Assembly (NCBI RefSeq): GCF_000237925.1 | Contig: NW_017386031.1 | Span: 558,001-622,000 of the forward strand | Reading direction: 5' to 3' | DNA: 64,000 bases | Source of the DNA: Schistosoma mansoni | Lineage: Eukaryota > Platyhelminthes > Trematoda > Strigeidida > Schistosomatidae | In this document: positions 45,166 to 57,061 of the stretch, piece after piece | Layout of the letters: each line of letters begins with the position of its first letter | Numbering within the stretch: position 1 is the stretch's first letter | Translations under genes and position numbers: made by a program | Notes under the pieces: generated by a model | What the model saw: the letters and a program-made list of their open reading frames with translations, nothing else | Told to the model about the DNA's origin: nothing | Database searches by the model: none

Positions 45166-45309
45166 TTTTAAAATTGGTAATAATTGGCTTATTCATCTTG
45201 ACTGTTTTTATGTAAACGTATGCATCTAGCATTTCTTATATTGCTCATCAAATATTTGATTGTAAATATTGAGTAACATTTGATTACATTGAGTTGGTTT
45301 ATATACCTT

Positions 45310-45530
45310 TGTAGGAGGTGTCGAGTTGCGGTTGACTATGATCACCACTACAGCGAACTACTTGCCAGTTATTAGGTTAGATCCTTCCGTAGGACAAATA
45401 TCAGAAGTGAAGAGAAGGTTGTAGTTAAGATGTATTTGTTGGTGATCTCATGGTATCAAAATAATACCAAGATCGTGCTAAAGTTTTCAAAACGGAACCA
45501 CTGAGAGTATGAGAGTTCATACAAAGTGAC
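45310..45530 (-). repeat. R5 repeat fragment
   Basis: Complement of 8200-8400 (gatttgttggtgatctcatgg region, attaggttagatcctt). Confidence 0.6.
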
Positions 45531-45838
45531 AAAACAACGGATGTTGTCTATCAAGAGTAATTAGGCTCTATGAAGTCTTAGAATTATGAAAGTCCTACCT
45601 ACTTGTATTCTCAAAGGAAATTGTATTCATTCAGTATGTACAGTTTCAGAAGTGATTTTTCCACGTTCAAAATAGTGACAAATATGATATTGCTGTTTTT
45701 AAAGATTGAAGCCGTATTTTATTCCATGTTGTGCAAATGAGCTTTATCGATTTGAAAGTGTGGCTTGATGTAACCTTCTAGTTTTACCACTGTAGGGAGA
45801 TTCGTAAGCCTTATAAGACTTTCATATCCTAAATCACG
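45531..45838. other. Unassigned interval
   Basis: Nothing supported. Confidence 0.3.
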
Positions 45839-45839
45839 G

Positions 45840-46010
45840 ATTGATCTTAGCTAAAACATCATCGGAAACCTGCGTGCACTTGGTAGTTATTTCGTCAGAG
45901 TATAAGAATCTGTAAAAGTAAGAAACAACCGTCTTGGGACATGAAATCGAACCCTGGACCTTCCCTTTAATTTGTAAGTTACTACATAACCCAATCAGTT
46001 ACAACAAAAC
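45840..46010 (-). repeat. F2 SINE, very old
   Basis: Box B complement (aaatcgaaccctgg) and ribozyme trace (tatttcgtcagagtat) remain. Confidence 0.5.
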
Positions 46011-46189
46011 AATTGTATAGGAAGAACATACAAATTAACTTAAACACGAATTCTTAGAATTTTCGATAACGTCATACATCAGACGCTCCCAAATTGAAAC
46101 CATTATGAAGACATATTATTGATATTTATAGACAATTGATTCAGTTATAATATGGTTTTCTCATTTATATAAGAAATACAGCATTTAGT

Positions 46190-46355
46190 AGTTGAGATCA
46201 TGAGTCACTTGAAGCTAGATCACCATGGAAAACCTAGAAGCACTGGATAGGGGCGTTTCGTCCTAGTATGGGACTCCTCAGTAGTGTACATCCACGATCT
46301 CATCATCTCAACTAATAAACTATAATAATATCCACGAAAACCTCCCTTTCATAGA
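46190..46355. repeat. F2 SINE, inverted fragment
   Basis: Minus-oriented tail and ribozyme (core kept) to about 46305, then a plus-oriented tail end (atctcaactaataaac). Confidence 0.65.
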
Positions 46356-46599
46356 ATACAACATTTTCACCATTAAAATATGCATGATTCCAAAGCTTTA
46401 AAGATTTCGGTAGATCAAAGGAATTGTTTTATAGTGAAGTTAAATGGATAGATACATCGAATAACAGAAGATCAAGGATGACGTGAAACTTTGTATTGTA
46501 TTAAATAGTTTTATGATGAGTAATGAATATACTTAATACAGTTTATTCGTTGGTTCTATTTTCATATCTAGGTCATTAATGAACATTGAATATCATCGG

Positions 46600-46832
46600 G
46601 TGAATTCATGAGTCAATTGAAGTTAGACAGTAACACCGTTGAATGCCATTTGGCTCAGTGTTCTAGAAGTTAAGCGCTCGCGCGCGAGACTGTTACGTCC
46701 TGGGTTCGAATATCATGAGGCGGGATCGTAGATGTGCACTGCTGAGGAGCCACATACTAGGATGAAAAGGCTTTCCAGTGCTTCCAGGTTTTCTATGGTA
46801 GTCTAGCTTCAATTGACACATGAATTCAACTA
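46600..46832 (+). repeat. F2 SINE, head to tail
   Basis: A 22-base inverted tail start, then leader, box B gggttcgaatatc, ribozyme (CTGAGGA, GAAA kept; stem II weak) and tail. Confidence 0.7.
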
Positions 46833-46974
46833 TATTATCTTAATTAGATTGTAATAGTAAGCCTGCTTTTACTTTTTATTTGTATGACCTATTTTAGTAA
46901 GGTATAAATGAAAGGTTGAGAACAGTCTATTGTATTAAGATTATTTACTTATTGTAATCTAGATATTTGAAGCA

Positions 46975-47128
46975 GAATATTGGAAGGTCAAAGAACACAT
47001 TACACTGGGAAATAGAAGCAGATATGAAAAGGATGAATTACAATTGGAAAGAACTGGATAGGATTGCTCAAGCCGGGGTTGGATGGAGAATGATGGTGTG
47101 CGGGTAATAGGCGTAAGTAAGTAAGTAT
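46975..47128 (+). mobile_element. SR2-a 3' end
   Basis: acattacactgggaaatag to gtaataggcgtaagtaagt. Confidence 0.8.
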
Positions 47129-47224
47129 CTGAATGAATAAATCGGTGTGTCCAGAAGTTAGAATAATCCATGTGAGAATGACATAGGACTAGATACTAAA
47201 TGCTAAGCGATGCCGTCATCATCC

Positions 47225-47335
47225 CATATCCAGGAATCGAACCCAAGACCTTCGGTTTCATGCACGAACACCTAGATTCTCGATCAGTGAGCTGACCTCT
47301 AATGGTTTACATGTTTAAATTCAATCGATTCGCTA
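47225..47335 (-). repeat. F2 tRNA-like head fragment
   Basis: Box B complement gaatcgaacccaag and part of the leader only. Confidence 0.5.
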
Positions 47336-47674
47336 TATTTCTCGAATTTCATCTATTACCTGCTTTAGATAACTATCTTTCATTCGACGTAGTACATCTT
47401 TGAAAATTAGGTCGTTGAAAAGGACTACTTCACTGAATATATTATTTTATGATTTAGATCTGTGTTATTTTCTTAATTTACATCCTCCGTAACAAGGATT
47501 GTGGTTATTTTGTCCATTCACATCATCTTCAGCTTATATTCGTCACTCTGTGGTTGGTAACTCGTTTTCATTACCACAGTCAAACGTCACTAACCTAAGA
47601 ATCTGTATCACTCTTTAGTGATTATTCAAATATTTAGTAGTAACCCCCTGAATGATTAATCGATCATTCTCACA

Positions 47675-47815
47675 CATTTGTAACTAACAATATGGTAGAA
47701 ATATTCTTCAACAGTGGGTGTCATTTTAATTGAAATCATCATTCATTAGTACTAAACAGAGATCGTTAATCGTCGTTCAGCAGATTCATTCAGCAATGAC
47801 ATTATAATAGATTAT
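47675..47815 (+). repeat. Repeat R8
   Basis: Shares caacagtgggtgtcatttt and flanks with 54415-54665. Confidence 0.45.
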
Positions 47816-47817
47816 TT

Positions 47818-48172
47818 ACTTACTAACGCCAGTTACGCACAATGTAGCATAGGTCGCCGACCACCATTCTCCAGTCCACTCTGTCTCATACTTACATTTC
47901 TATTTCTATCCAGTTGTTGTTCATTCTTCTCATATCTGTTTCCATTTCTTGGTGTAATATGTTTTCCAGTCTTCCTCTTCTCTTTTGGACTTAAGGACGC
48001 AGTTGGGTGCTTTCTCAATGTGTGTCCTATCCAATTTCAGCACTTCTTCCTGATTTCATCCTCCTCGGGAATGTGGTTTGTTCTCTCTCACAGTAGGTTG
48101 TTACTGATTGTGTTTCATCAAGGAACACGAAGTATTTTGCGTAGACAACAGTTAATTAATACATGTACTAAT
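47818..48172 (-). mobile_element. SR2-b 3' end
   Basis: Minus-oriented; terminus cttactaacgccagttac, then KRKTGKHITPRNGN and the WERT-type region. Truncated against an F2 copy. Confidence 0.8.
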
Positions 48173-48179
48173 GATCAAA

Positions 48180-48450
48180 AAGGGTTTTGTGGAGATTTAG
48201 TAATTTCATAGTTGAAAGCGTGAGTCACTTGAAGCTAGACCACCATCAAAAACCTGGAAGCACTGGACTGTCTTTTATGGGACTCCTCGGCAGTGAGGAC
48301 TCGCGAGATACGAACCCAGTACCTACCAGTCTCGAGCCAGAGCCCTTAACCGATAGACCACTGAGCCGGCTGGCATCCAACAGTGTTAATGTCTAACTTC
48401 AACCAATCTACGAAATTGAGCAACCATCCACTATTGTCTTCAGTGAGTTA
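48180..48450 (-). repeat. F2 SINE
   Basis: Tail, deleted ribozyme, tRNA head and leader. Confidence 0.7.
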
Positions 48451-48790
48451 CAGTTTTGTTGCTGAGATAACATGGGAATAAACATCGTACACTAGTTATT
48501 ATATCATCAACTGTCCATTTCATTCCATTATAACCATAGGATTATATCATAACAAAAGAAGATGAAATCAAGATATTCTGAGAAAGTATACAATATATTT
48601 TATTCTTTGTATACAATAAAACAATTCACTGATATAGAATATGATGTATTTGTTTGATTTATACAAAATGAACGATCATAATTCATATCCCATAATACTC
48701 GACTAGTAAATGCTGAGAGTTGTTTACAATTTTGCATAACAACACAAAATACTAGATAACGATATCTGAAAAAAATATATACAAATTGGT
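48451..48790. other. Unassigned AT-rich interval
   Basis: Nothing supported. Confidence 0.35.
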
Positions 48791-48803
48791 AGTTAGTTAA
48801 TCA

Positions 48804-49150
48804 AAGACGGATACTGACTAGCAGTGAAATCCAAGAAGCGTGTCTCGTCCTATTTGGGATTCGTCGGCTGGATGTACCTGCATCCCACAGTTGATGTTCA
48901 CTCTGAGACTCGAACCCAGTAGCTTTCGCTTCAAACACCATCGCGTTATCCAGATGACGAGTCTCAAATAGGACGAAACGCGCGTCAAACTGGATTCCAC
49001 TGCTAGCCAATATCCATCTTTGCTTATAATGCTTGTGAATTACGGCAATATCGAGGCAATACTCACAGTATACACATATGCCAATTAGAGACTGACCAGT
49101 TGCAGTTCTAACAAATCGATGGGAAGATTCAAGTAAACAATACTAAGTGA
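48804..49150. repeat. F1 inverted chimera with 13-bp duplication
   Basis: Minus-oriented ribozyme and head (to 48947) joined to a plus-oriented ribozyme and tail. Flanked by agttagttaatca at 48791-48803 and 49151-49163, identical. Confidence 0.85.
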
Positions 49151-49199
49151 AGTTAGTTAATCATTTAACAACTGTTCAATGGTGAGTTATTATTGTAAG

Positions 49200-49545
49200 G
49201 ACGGCTGACGAAGGAACTCGAGGTAGCTCTAAGAAGCTCATAAAGAAAAGAAGATATTTTATTCAATCAACTTTCGTAAGAAAATTCTAGAATCTCTACA
49301 TGTAGCTTCCCTAGTGGACAAATGCTAAAAACTACTGTATGTGGATCGGATGACCGTAATGATGATTTCGCTTTTACTAAAAACTAGAAATACTTAAGAG
49401 GTTGTACAATATTTGACATTCGTCTTCTGTCTTCTCATTTACAACTTGGAGAGTCCTAGCGTTTGAATGCTCAAGTTGTACGCGGTATATTAAGAATCTA
49501 AGCTCTAGATAAAACAACTGGCAATCAGGATGGGATTCGAACTCA
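49200..49545 (-). repeat. R7 repeat
   Basis: Complement of 27958-28204 with more sequence; ends at gggattcgaactcacg, which resembles a tRNA box B complement, so R7 may be another tRNA-headed repeat. Confidence 0.5.
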
Positions 49546-49547
49546 CG

Positions 49548-49755
49548 AGGGGAAACCTCACATGGAATCCTCAAGGACAAAGGAGAAGAGGAAAACCAAA
49601 GAACACATTACTTTGAAAAATGGAGAGAGATATGAGAAAAATCAACAAAAGTTGGATAGAACTAGAAAGGAAGGCCCAGGACAAAGTAGGTTAGACGATG
49701 CTGGTCGGCAGTATATTCTCCATTGTGAGTAACAGGCGTATTTAAGTAAATAAGT
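49548..49755 (+). mobile_element. SR2-b 3' end
   Basis: ggaaacctcacatggaatcc to gagtaacaggcgtatttaag. Confidence 0.8.
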
Positions 49756-50084
49756 AATTCTACATGAAATATTATTCTATAGCTAACAGTTTTTTGACGA
49801 ACAATCAATTCGATCTATTCATTCTATTCATTGAAACTGTTTTCAAATTTAGCTTGTCAGTGAACACATTGAATGTCATCTATTTGTGCCCCGTAATTCC
49901 TTCCATTTTAAGGCGATTTCTTCAAATGAACTAATGATGATGTATTCAATCAGTACCACTCTTATGTCAATCAAATATTTGATATATACTATTGATATGA
50001 TTTCATTTATTAGGGGAAATATGTTTGTAGCCGACCTTCTATTTACTAGATGATGTAACTAGTTTTATTTTTCAGTTCCACAAT

Positions 50085-50260
50085 CGAAAGTGTACGCTAC
50101 ATATATGTCTTAGGTAAAGAGGAAACAATTGTCAAATATAGAGATGACTTCCTTAGGAAGTTATTGATTCTAAGATCAAATCACGATAATGTAATCACTG
50201 TCATCGTATACCGTAAACCAATAACTACAGAGTGGGAGAGAATGATCAAAGCTTCAGTTT
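50085..50260 (+). mobile_element. Possible Penelope-like RT scrap
   Basis: A short frame with ETIVKYRDDFLRKL and VITVIVYRKPITTEW. The VYRKP motif is typical of Penelope-like RTs, but the piece is short. Confidence 0.3.
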
Positions 50261-50390
50261 AGAGCAGACAGGTAAAATATCGATCTCTTTTTCGGGTAAT
50301 ATCTACCAAGAAGGATTATGGCAAGTAAACACATTTATATGTTGATCATATTGATTTTTTTCACTTTTCCGGTTATGGTATCATTCATAA

Positions 50391-51120
50391 GTCACTCAGT
50401 CAGCTACAACGTAGGACGAGGCACATATATACATCGGTCAAAATTGCCATATCTCACTCATTAACACAACAAGATGAACACCGAATTCATAGAAATATTT
50501 AATTTAATGGTGGTAATATATAAAAGAAACATTGTACATAAGGATATAGTAAAGGAAGAAAGACAAATATGAAGCAATTTTAATCTCAAGATTTAAGGGA
50601 AGACAAAGAGTGTATACACCAACGCCACTGTGATCGATTCTGAGCCATGTCACACAGAGTCTCCAATCATTGGTTACGATAATCGCGCGGAAACCAACCA
50701 AGTAGTCTGTATCTACCGACATGGCTCAGACTAGAAGTTAGTGACTTCAAGCACTGATGCCACGTTTTGGTTTGGTCACTCCTAACTTTCTTCCAACCAT
50801 TGCCAATACTAGTCAGCATTGCGCGTCGTGGTAATCGGTGTTCAGGCATACGTAACACGTGGTCCAACCATCTCAGTCGATGAAGATTCACAACCTCATC
50901 AACTGATTTACCATCACTCCCTAATACCCTGCATCTAACCTCACTATTACTTACCCGCTAATCCCTGCAGATGAGAGCAATATTTCTAAGACATCTGTAA
51001 TCAAGTACTAGTAACTTACGAGTATCTTCTACTCTTAATGGCTAGGTTTCGCAGTCAGTCATAAAGTAGAACAGAGCGAACTGCTACACAGTATACTCGT
51101 CACTTAGCCATAGGTGACGT
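50391..51120 (-). mobile_element. Second LINE family, C-terminal end and 3' UTR
   Basis: Minus-oriented partner of 32415: reads NLHRLRWLDHVLRMPEHRLP and TKTWHQCLKSLTSS; 3' end at gtcagctacaacgtagg. Confidence 0.7.
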
Positions 51121-51162
51121 ATCATTCATTCCTAACTATAAATTTCATTATAGTGCATAACG

Positions 51163-51263
51163 AACTAGAAAGGATTGCCCAGGACAGGGTTGGATGGAGA
51201 ATGCTGGTGAGCGGCTTATGCTCCTCCATGAGGGGTAACAGGCGTAAGTAAGTAAGTAAGTAT
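51163..51263 (+). mobile_element. SR2-a tail (100 bp)
   Basis: Only the last 100 bases (actagaaaggattgcccagg to gtaagtaagtaagtaag). Confidence 0.8.
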
Positions 51264-51361
51264 AAAATTTAAACATGTAACTGTTATTCAAAAGTAAGTA
51301 ACATAAGTGAAAACAATAGTATCATCATTATTAAAGAGAGAGGAATTATTATTAAACTAAC

Positions 51362-51636
51362 CTTTCTTCACCATGAGCTTTAAGCATTGCTTTAATTTCA
51401 TTTGTCAATGTAATACATAAACGATTAGCTTTAAAACGTTCATATAATAATGGAAGTGATTCAATACGTGATTCAAGTAATTGTTCTATTCTAGGTTTTA
51501 TACTACTTATATTGAATATTTCTTTTGGACCTAATTGAAATGTTGGTAGATAATTGATTAGATTGTATGATGCTGGACTATAAGAAGCTAGATAAATCGA
51601 GATCAAAAAGAAGGAACACGTGAAAAGTAGGATCAT
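51362..51636 (-). CDS. Candidate first exon of a secreted or membrane protein
   Basis: Minus-strand ATG at 51636 opens 91 codons plus two bases up to GTTAGT. It begins MILLFTCSFFLISIYLA, a signal peptide or anchor, then a region with helical character (KPRIEQLLESRIESLPLLYE, AMLKAHGEE). Not matched to a family. It is not of MEG type (long exon, phase 2). Later exons would lie below 51.3 kb and I could not place them. Confidence 0.45.
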
Positions 51637-51678
51637 TTCATTCCTGGTCTTAAAATATATAGAGTACTGGTACTGAAA

Positions 51679-54175
51679 ACTCCGCCTGTAGCCCTTCTAG
51701 AGTTACTGCCGGTCCCAAGCTCGGGTAAAGGAGAAGGGTTGGGCATGGGGTTAGCGACCCCATCCCGTAGAAAAGCTAACTCGCTAAAAAAACGCTAACC
51801 AGAAGAAATAATTCAAACCATTTAAACTCTGCCCTGGGAGTTGAAGGAATAATTATGACGTCTCATGATGAAAGCCGAAATTCTTCGGAAGTCACGAGAC
51901 CGATGCACCTTCTAACAACCAGAGCAAAACGCTTTATAGGTACATGGAACGTCCGGACAATGTGGGAGACAGGAAAGACCAGTCAAATAGCAATGGAAAT
52001 GAGGAGATACAACTTGACAGTACTCGGAATCAGCGAAACCCATTGGACACAAACTGGACAACAAAGGCTAGGTACAGGAGAGATGCTGCTGTACTCCGGT
52101 CACGAAGGGGAAAATGCTCCATACACTCAGGGAGTTGCTCTAATGCTGTCCAAAGAAGCACGAAATGCACTTGTGGGATGGGAGCCTCACGGATCCAGGA
52201 TAATCAAAGCATCATTCAGAACAAAGAAGCAAGGGATCACAATGAACGTTATCCAATGTTATGCACCCACCAATGATAGCAACGACGATGATAAAGATCA
52301 GTTCTACGAAAGGCTGCAATCAATTATAGAGAAGTGCTCACGAAAGGACCTCACCATCCTGATGGGAGATCTAAATGCTAAAGTTGGAGTGGACAACACA
52401 GGATATGAAGATGTAATTGGACGACATGGACTAGGAGAAAGAAATGAAAATGGGGGAAACTTGCAAACCTATGTGAATTCAACAAATTGGTTATAGGCGG
52501 CACAATATTTCCACACAAGCGCATACACAAAGGTACATGGATCTCACCGGACCAAACCACAGAGAACCAGATAGATCACATCTGTATCAACAAAAAATTC
52601 CGAAGTTCAATGGAAGATGTGAGAACCCGGAGAGGAGCTGACATAGCCCCATTGAATCCACCGGACATCGAAGCAGCACACACTGACCTTCTTGTAGATG
52701 TCACTCCACCAACGATAGAAGAAGAAAAAATGGCAATCAGACTAATCAAAAGTGAGAAGGCGGCAGGACCTGACAATATACCAGCTGAAGCACTGAAGTC
52801 AGACATTGGATTAACTGCAGACATGCTTCACCTTCTATTCAAGAAGATTTGGGAAGAGGAACAAGTGCCAACGGACTGGAAAGAAGGATATCTCATCAAG
52901 ATACCAAAGAAAGGAGATCTAAGCAAATGTGAGAATTACAGAGGCATCACACTGTTGTCAGTTCCAGGAAAAGTTTTCAACAGAGTGCTGCTGAATCGGA
53001 TGAAAGACGCAGTAGACGCCCAACTTTGAGATCAACAGGCTGAATTCCGTAAGAATCGGTCGTGCACAGACCAGATTGCGACACTACGGATCATCGTTGA
53101 ACAATCAGTTGAGTGGAACTCATCACTATACATCAACTTCGTTGACTATGAGAAGGCGTTTGACAGCGTGAACAGGAGAACATTATGGAAACTTCTTCGA
53201 CACTATGGAGTTCCTGAAAAGATTGTCATCATTATCCAAAACTCATACGATGGACTACAGTGCAAAGTCATGCATGGAGGACAGCTGACAGATGCATTTC
53301 CAGTAAGGACCGGAGTCAGACAAGGCTGTCTACTCTCCCCATTCCTCTTCCTTCTAGTGATTGACTGGATTATGAAGAATTCGACATCTGAAGGGAAATA
53401 CGGAATACAATGGACAGCTCAGAATCAATTAGATGATTTGGACTTCGCAGATGACGTAGCCCTCCTATCTCATACACACAAACAAATGCAGATGAAGACA
53501 GCAAATGTAGCAGCTGCCTCTGCATCGATAGGCCTCCACATTCACAAAGGAAAAAGCGATATTCTCAAATGCAACACGGAGAACACCAACCCAATCACAC
53601 TTGATGGCGAAACTCTGCAAGAGATGGAAACATTCATGTACCTGGGAAGCATCGTTGATAAACAAGGAGTATCAGATGCAGATGTAAAGGCGAGGATTGG
53701 CAAAGCAAGGACAGCATTTTTACAATTGAAGAACATATGGAACTCAAAACAACTGTCAACTAATTTCAAAGTGAGAATCTTCAATACGAATGTCAAGACA
53801 GTCCTACTGTACGGAGCTGAAACGTGGTGAACTACTACATTCATCGTCAAGAAGGTACAAGTATTTATAAACAGTTGTTTACGCAAAATACTTAACATTT
53901 ACTAGCCGGATACTGTCGAAAATAAACTTTTATGGGAGAGGACAAACCAGCTTCCACCTGAAGAGTAAATTAGGAAAAGACGTTGGAAGTGGATAGGACA
54001 TACACTAAGGAAATCACCAAACTGCATCACGAGGCAACCTCTAACTTGCAATCCTGAAGGGAAGCGGAAAAGAGGAAGGCCAGAGAACACATTGAGTCGG
54101 GAAATAGAAACAGATATGAAAAGAATGAATTTTAACTGGAAGAAACTGGAAAGGATTGCCCAGGACAGGATTGTA
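51679..54175 (+). mobile_element. SR2-a (RTE) LINE with intact 5' end, internal deletion
   Basis: Head from actccgcctgtagcc, then an ATG at 51855. The endonuclease frame keeps IGTWNVRTMWETGK, ISETHWTQTG, YAPTN and LMGDLNAKVG; a shift near 52490 is followed by [16 protein letters not shown] then joins directly to PLNPPDIEA: in other RTE elements several hundred residues-worth of linker separate these, so this is an in-frame deletion. The RT keeps [35 protein letters not shown] and LDDLDFADD. A few stops follow. The last 60 or so bases are missing, cut against a reversed HP piece. Confidence 0.9.
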
Positions 54176-54194
54176 ATTAATTAATTTTTAATTA

Positions 54195-54245
54195 AAATAC
54201 ATTCGATTGCCTCCACTTGTGTTCTCGTTCACTACACTTGTGCCT
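54195..54245 (-). repeat. HP repeat 5' end fragment
   Basis: acattcgattgcctccac and gttctcgttcactaca, complement of the HP start. Confidence 0.55.
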
Positions 54246-54414
54246 AATGGAGTACATTTCAACATAAAATGTGTTACATTTTTGTGTATTGAAATGTTGC
54301 ATAGTAGGGGTATCACTGATATACAGATTACTTAATAACTATTAAACTAAACTCATCTATAAGTGTGTGTGTGTGTACATATATAAAATACACTGAATAT
54401 TCACACAAACAATG

Positions 54415-54665
54415 TTAACATTTGTAGCCAATAATATGGTGTAAATATTTGTCGACAGTGGGTGTCATTTTAGTTTACTGTACAATCATAATCCATCAGA
54501 ATTAAACAAACATCGTCGTTGATCACTCAACATATCTAACGGTACATGTGAAAGGAATAGCATCCGGACAAGCTTTGGGAAATGAATTCGACACTGACCG
54601 TAAACAGTGTTGTAGCTTAAGATCCAACACATTGTTATACAGTATATTGACTGTTTAGGATAAGA
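54415..54665 (+). repeat. Repeat R8
   Basis: Second copy of 47675 (cgacagtgggtgtcatttt). Confidence 0.45.
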
Positions 54666-54689
54666 ATATATAGCCACTTAACGTAATTA

Positions 54690-54745
54690 TTACCTACTTA
54701 CTTACTTACGCCTGGTACCCTCTGTGGAGCAGCATTAGCCGCACT
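54690..54745 (-). mobile_element. SR2-a tail scrap
   Basis: tacttacttacgcctgg followed by 30 bases of the SR2 3' end complement. Confidence 0.7.
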
Positions 54746-54909
54746 AGCGTAATTATACGTTATACAAATAACTACTCACAGTATATCAAGAAGGTTATTT
54801 TGGATACGATCTAAAATGTTAAACGGTAAAACAACTTGCGCACACAGTAAACATGATCGGATTTGACAAATAGTAGATTCTATTATAAATGAAGATTAAG
54901 AAAACTTAC

Positions 54910-55245
54910 ATAATCTACTGAATGTACTCAAACGTCTTTGATGTTTCTCATCAGTCAATGTCGATAGAAATTTCCGTGTGATCCGTTTAGCAGCTAGAAT
55001 ACCCAATAGTGATAATGGTGGTCGATTAGTGTTTATCAATGATGTTAGAGAAGATGATGATGATTGAGTATTTTGACTAATCTTCCTACTAGTGATGCCA
55101 ACTGTTGGATGATCGATGTCACGAAAAGTCAATATTTTATTTGTTTCGACAGCAGATGTTGGACCATTGACTGAAGCATTGAGACAGGATATTGGTGAAC
55201 GATTTGGACAACTGACTGGAGTTTGTGGTTGAGATTGTTCACTGA
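54910..55245 (-). CDS. Candidate coding exon (336 nt), phase 1 at both ends
   Basis: Minus strand: acceptor cttattcacacag, 336 nt open in one frame, donor GTAAGT. Reads SEQSQPQTPVSCPNRSP, then a Ser-rich stretch, then RPPLSLLGILAAKRITRKF and KHQRRLSTFSRL, which is basic. Entry phase fits the exit of 57537-57737. No domain recognised. Single-copy within this window, which favours host sequence. Confidence 0.5.
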
Positions 55246-55249
55246 CTGT

Positions 55250-56395
55250 GTGAATAAGATGATAGTAAATTTATTTGACGTACAGTAGTGAACAGTTTTA
55301 ATGTACTACTGATTGTTATATGAATAGTATAAATGAGTGCTCTACATTTGACAAAAAATGGGTTCAGTTCCATACGGTGTGAAAACGTTTTTCCTGTTAG
55401 AGTGAAACTTCGTTCAATGCAACGAATCGTTTGGCCAGTTGAACGTCCTGTCACATCGTCATTCATTCGTTTCATTTCGTTGTAATTGCTAATATATCGA
55501 CTTTTATGAGTCACTATCATCTGAACATACGATTCACAGCAATCCACCAAATCGTTGGCGAATTTTCACAAGTATGTGACTTACTTCCATTACGATATTT
55601 AGTTATGTAATTTATCCATATTCGACCAACGTCGAATGTCAGTTCGATACGCTTAAATGTTTAGAATTGAATTACAGACAAATATTCAAGTTTCTTCGAT
55701 AGCTGACGAACACTTGGAAGCTTCCTACGGTGATTTAATGACATCAAATTTCTGTTGTTCTCTCCAACAATTCTTACTGACGTTTTTTTCATCTTAACTA
55801 GCCAAATGTGAAGTCAATAGATTCAACTCAATTTAATTCTTAATCACAATTATGTCATCACCTATTCCCATGTTCCACACAGTGTTGTTATTACTGTAAT
55901 CGATTTTGTGTAAACTACCCTTGGATAAGATGCTTTATGATGAGTTGTATCATTGTTGCATGATGTCACTTCGTTCAACTAAAAACTTATAGAGAATTCC
56001 ATCTGTAATTACGATGGTTCATATATAATAGAGTTTAGAAAGTTCGATGGAAGCCAACAAAATGAAAGGGATGTATGCTGCTCTGTTCAAATAGTTCCAA
56101 ACTACTTATTGTCGCTTAATATGATATCTGTATTGTAAAATACACAGTTCAAACAAGTCACTTTATTCTCTCTCATAGTAACATGTAGTTGTATTGATCT
56201 ATAAGTTTACATACAGTGACATGTATACCTTATTCGAAAGTTTAGTTTAACAGTTGTGTTTCTGTATGAGAATGATGAAAGTGAATATAGTGACAAGGGA
56301 ATATCAACACCTCCGAAATGATATCAAATCTTCTAATTTGGGATGAGATGATAAGTAATCGGTCAACTCATTTTAATAATATAACATAAACCATG
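55250..56395. other. Unassigned, possibly genic interval
   Basis: Two minus-strand open stretches (55239-55550; 55537-55651, reading RIELTFDVGRIWINY) look protein-like but no exon model agreed in phase with both neighbours. Confidence 0.3.
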
Positions 56396-56396
56396 T

Positions 56397-56732
56397 AGTA
56401 TTTCCCGGAGTTCCACTGAGAAGCAGTAACCTGTGGAGTTCAACCAGGTCTCTTGAGAGATATCAACTCACTGAAACATTGGTGAATGGTTGCTCAACTT
56501 CTTGGATTGGTTGAAGTTAGACATTAACACCGTTGGATGCCGACTGGCTTAGTGGTCTATCGGTTAGGTGCTCGTGCGCGAGACGGATAGGTCCTGGATT
56601 CGAATCTCGAGAGGCGGGATCGTGGATGTGGACTGCTGAGGAGTCCCAAAATGGGACGAAATCGACGTCCAATGCTTCTAGGTTTTCGATGGTGGTCTAG
56701 CTTCAATTGACTCATGATCTCAACTATATAAA
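56397..56732 (+). repeat. F2 SINE, full length
   Basis: Leader ccactgagaagcagtaacc, box A, box B ggattcgaatctcg, ribozyme (CTGAGGA, GAAA, strong stem II, weak stem III) and tail. Confidence 0.8.
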
Positions 56733-57061
56733 ATAATCCAATCTGTTTACTGATTATCAGTATATGTGCTATGGTAACTGTAAACCTTATTCGATATCAA
56801 GTAAACTGAGTTACATTTGTTACGACAATAACCAACTAATGACCATATTTTCAGATCATCAACATGTTATACAACATGATTCCATTGAACATGCATATTA
56901 TTTAAGCTTATATTGATAGATATAATCAAGTGTTCCCTTGAAATAAATCTATTCTCCATTTAATCGACTGAAACGTTTTAGATAAACATGAATTTTCATA
57001 TTTTTACAGGTTCAAATTCTTTTTATTGGTTGATATTATGTCATCAATATAACCTTATATC

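Noticed and set aside
48801-49010. Minus-strand frame of 69 codons
   Set aside because: Lies wholly inside an F1 inverted chimera; not a gene.
55537-55651. Minus-strand stretch reading RIELTFDVGRIWINY
   Set aside because: Its exit phase fits the exon at 55245 but its entry phase does not fit the exon ending at 57537, and the acceptor is weak.
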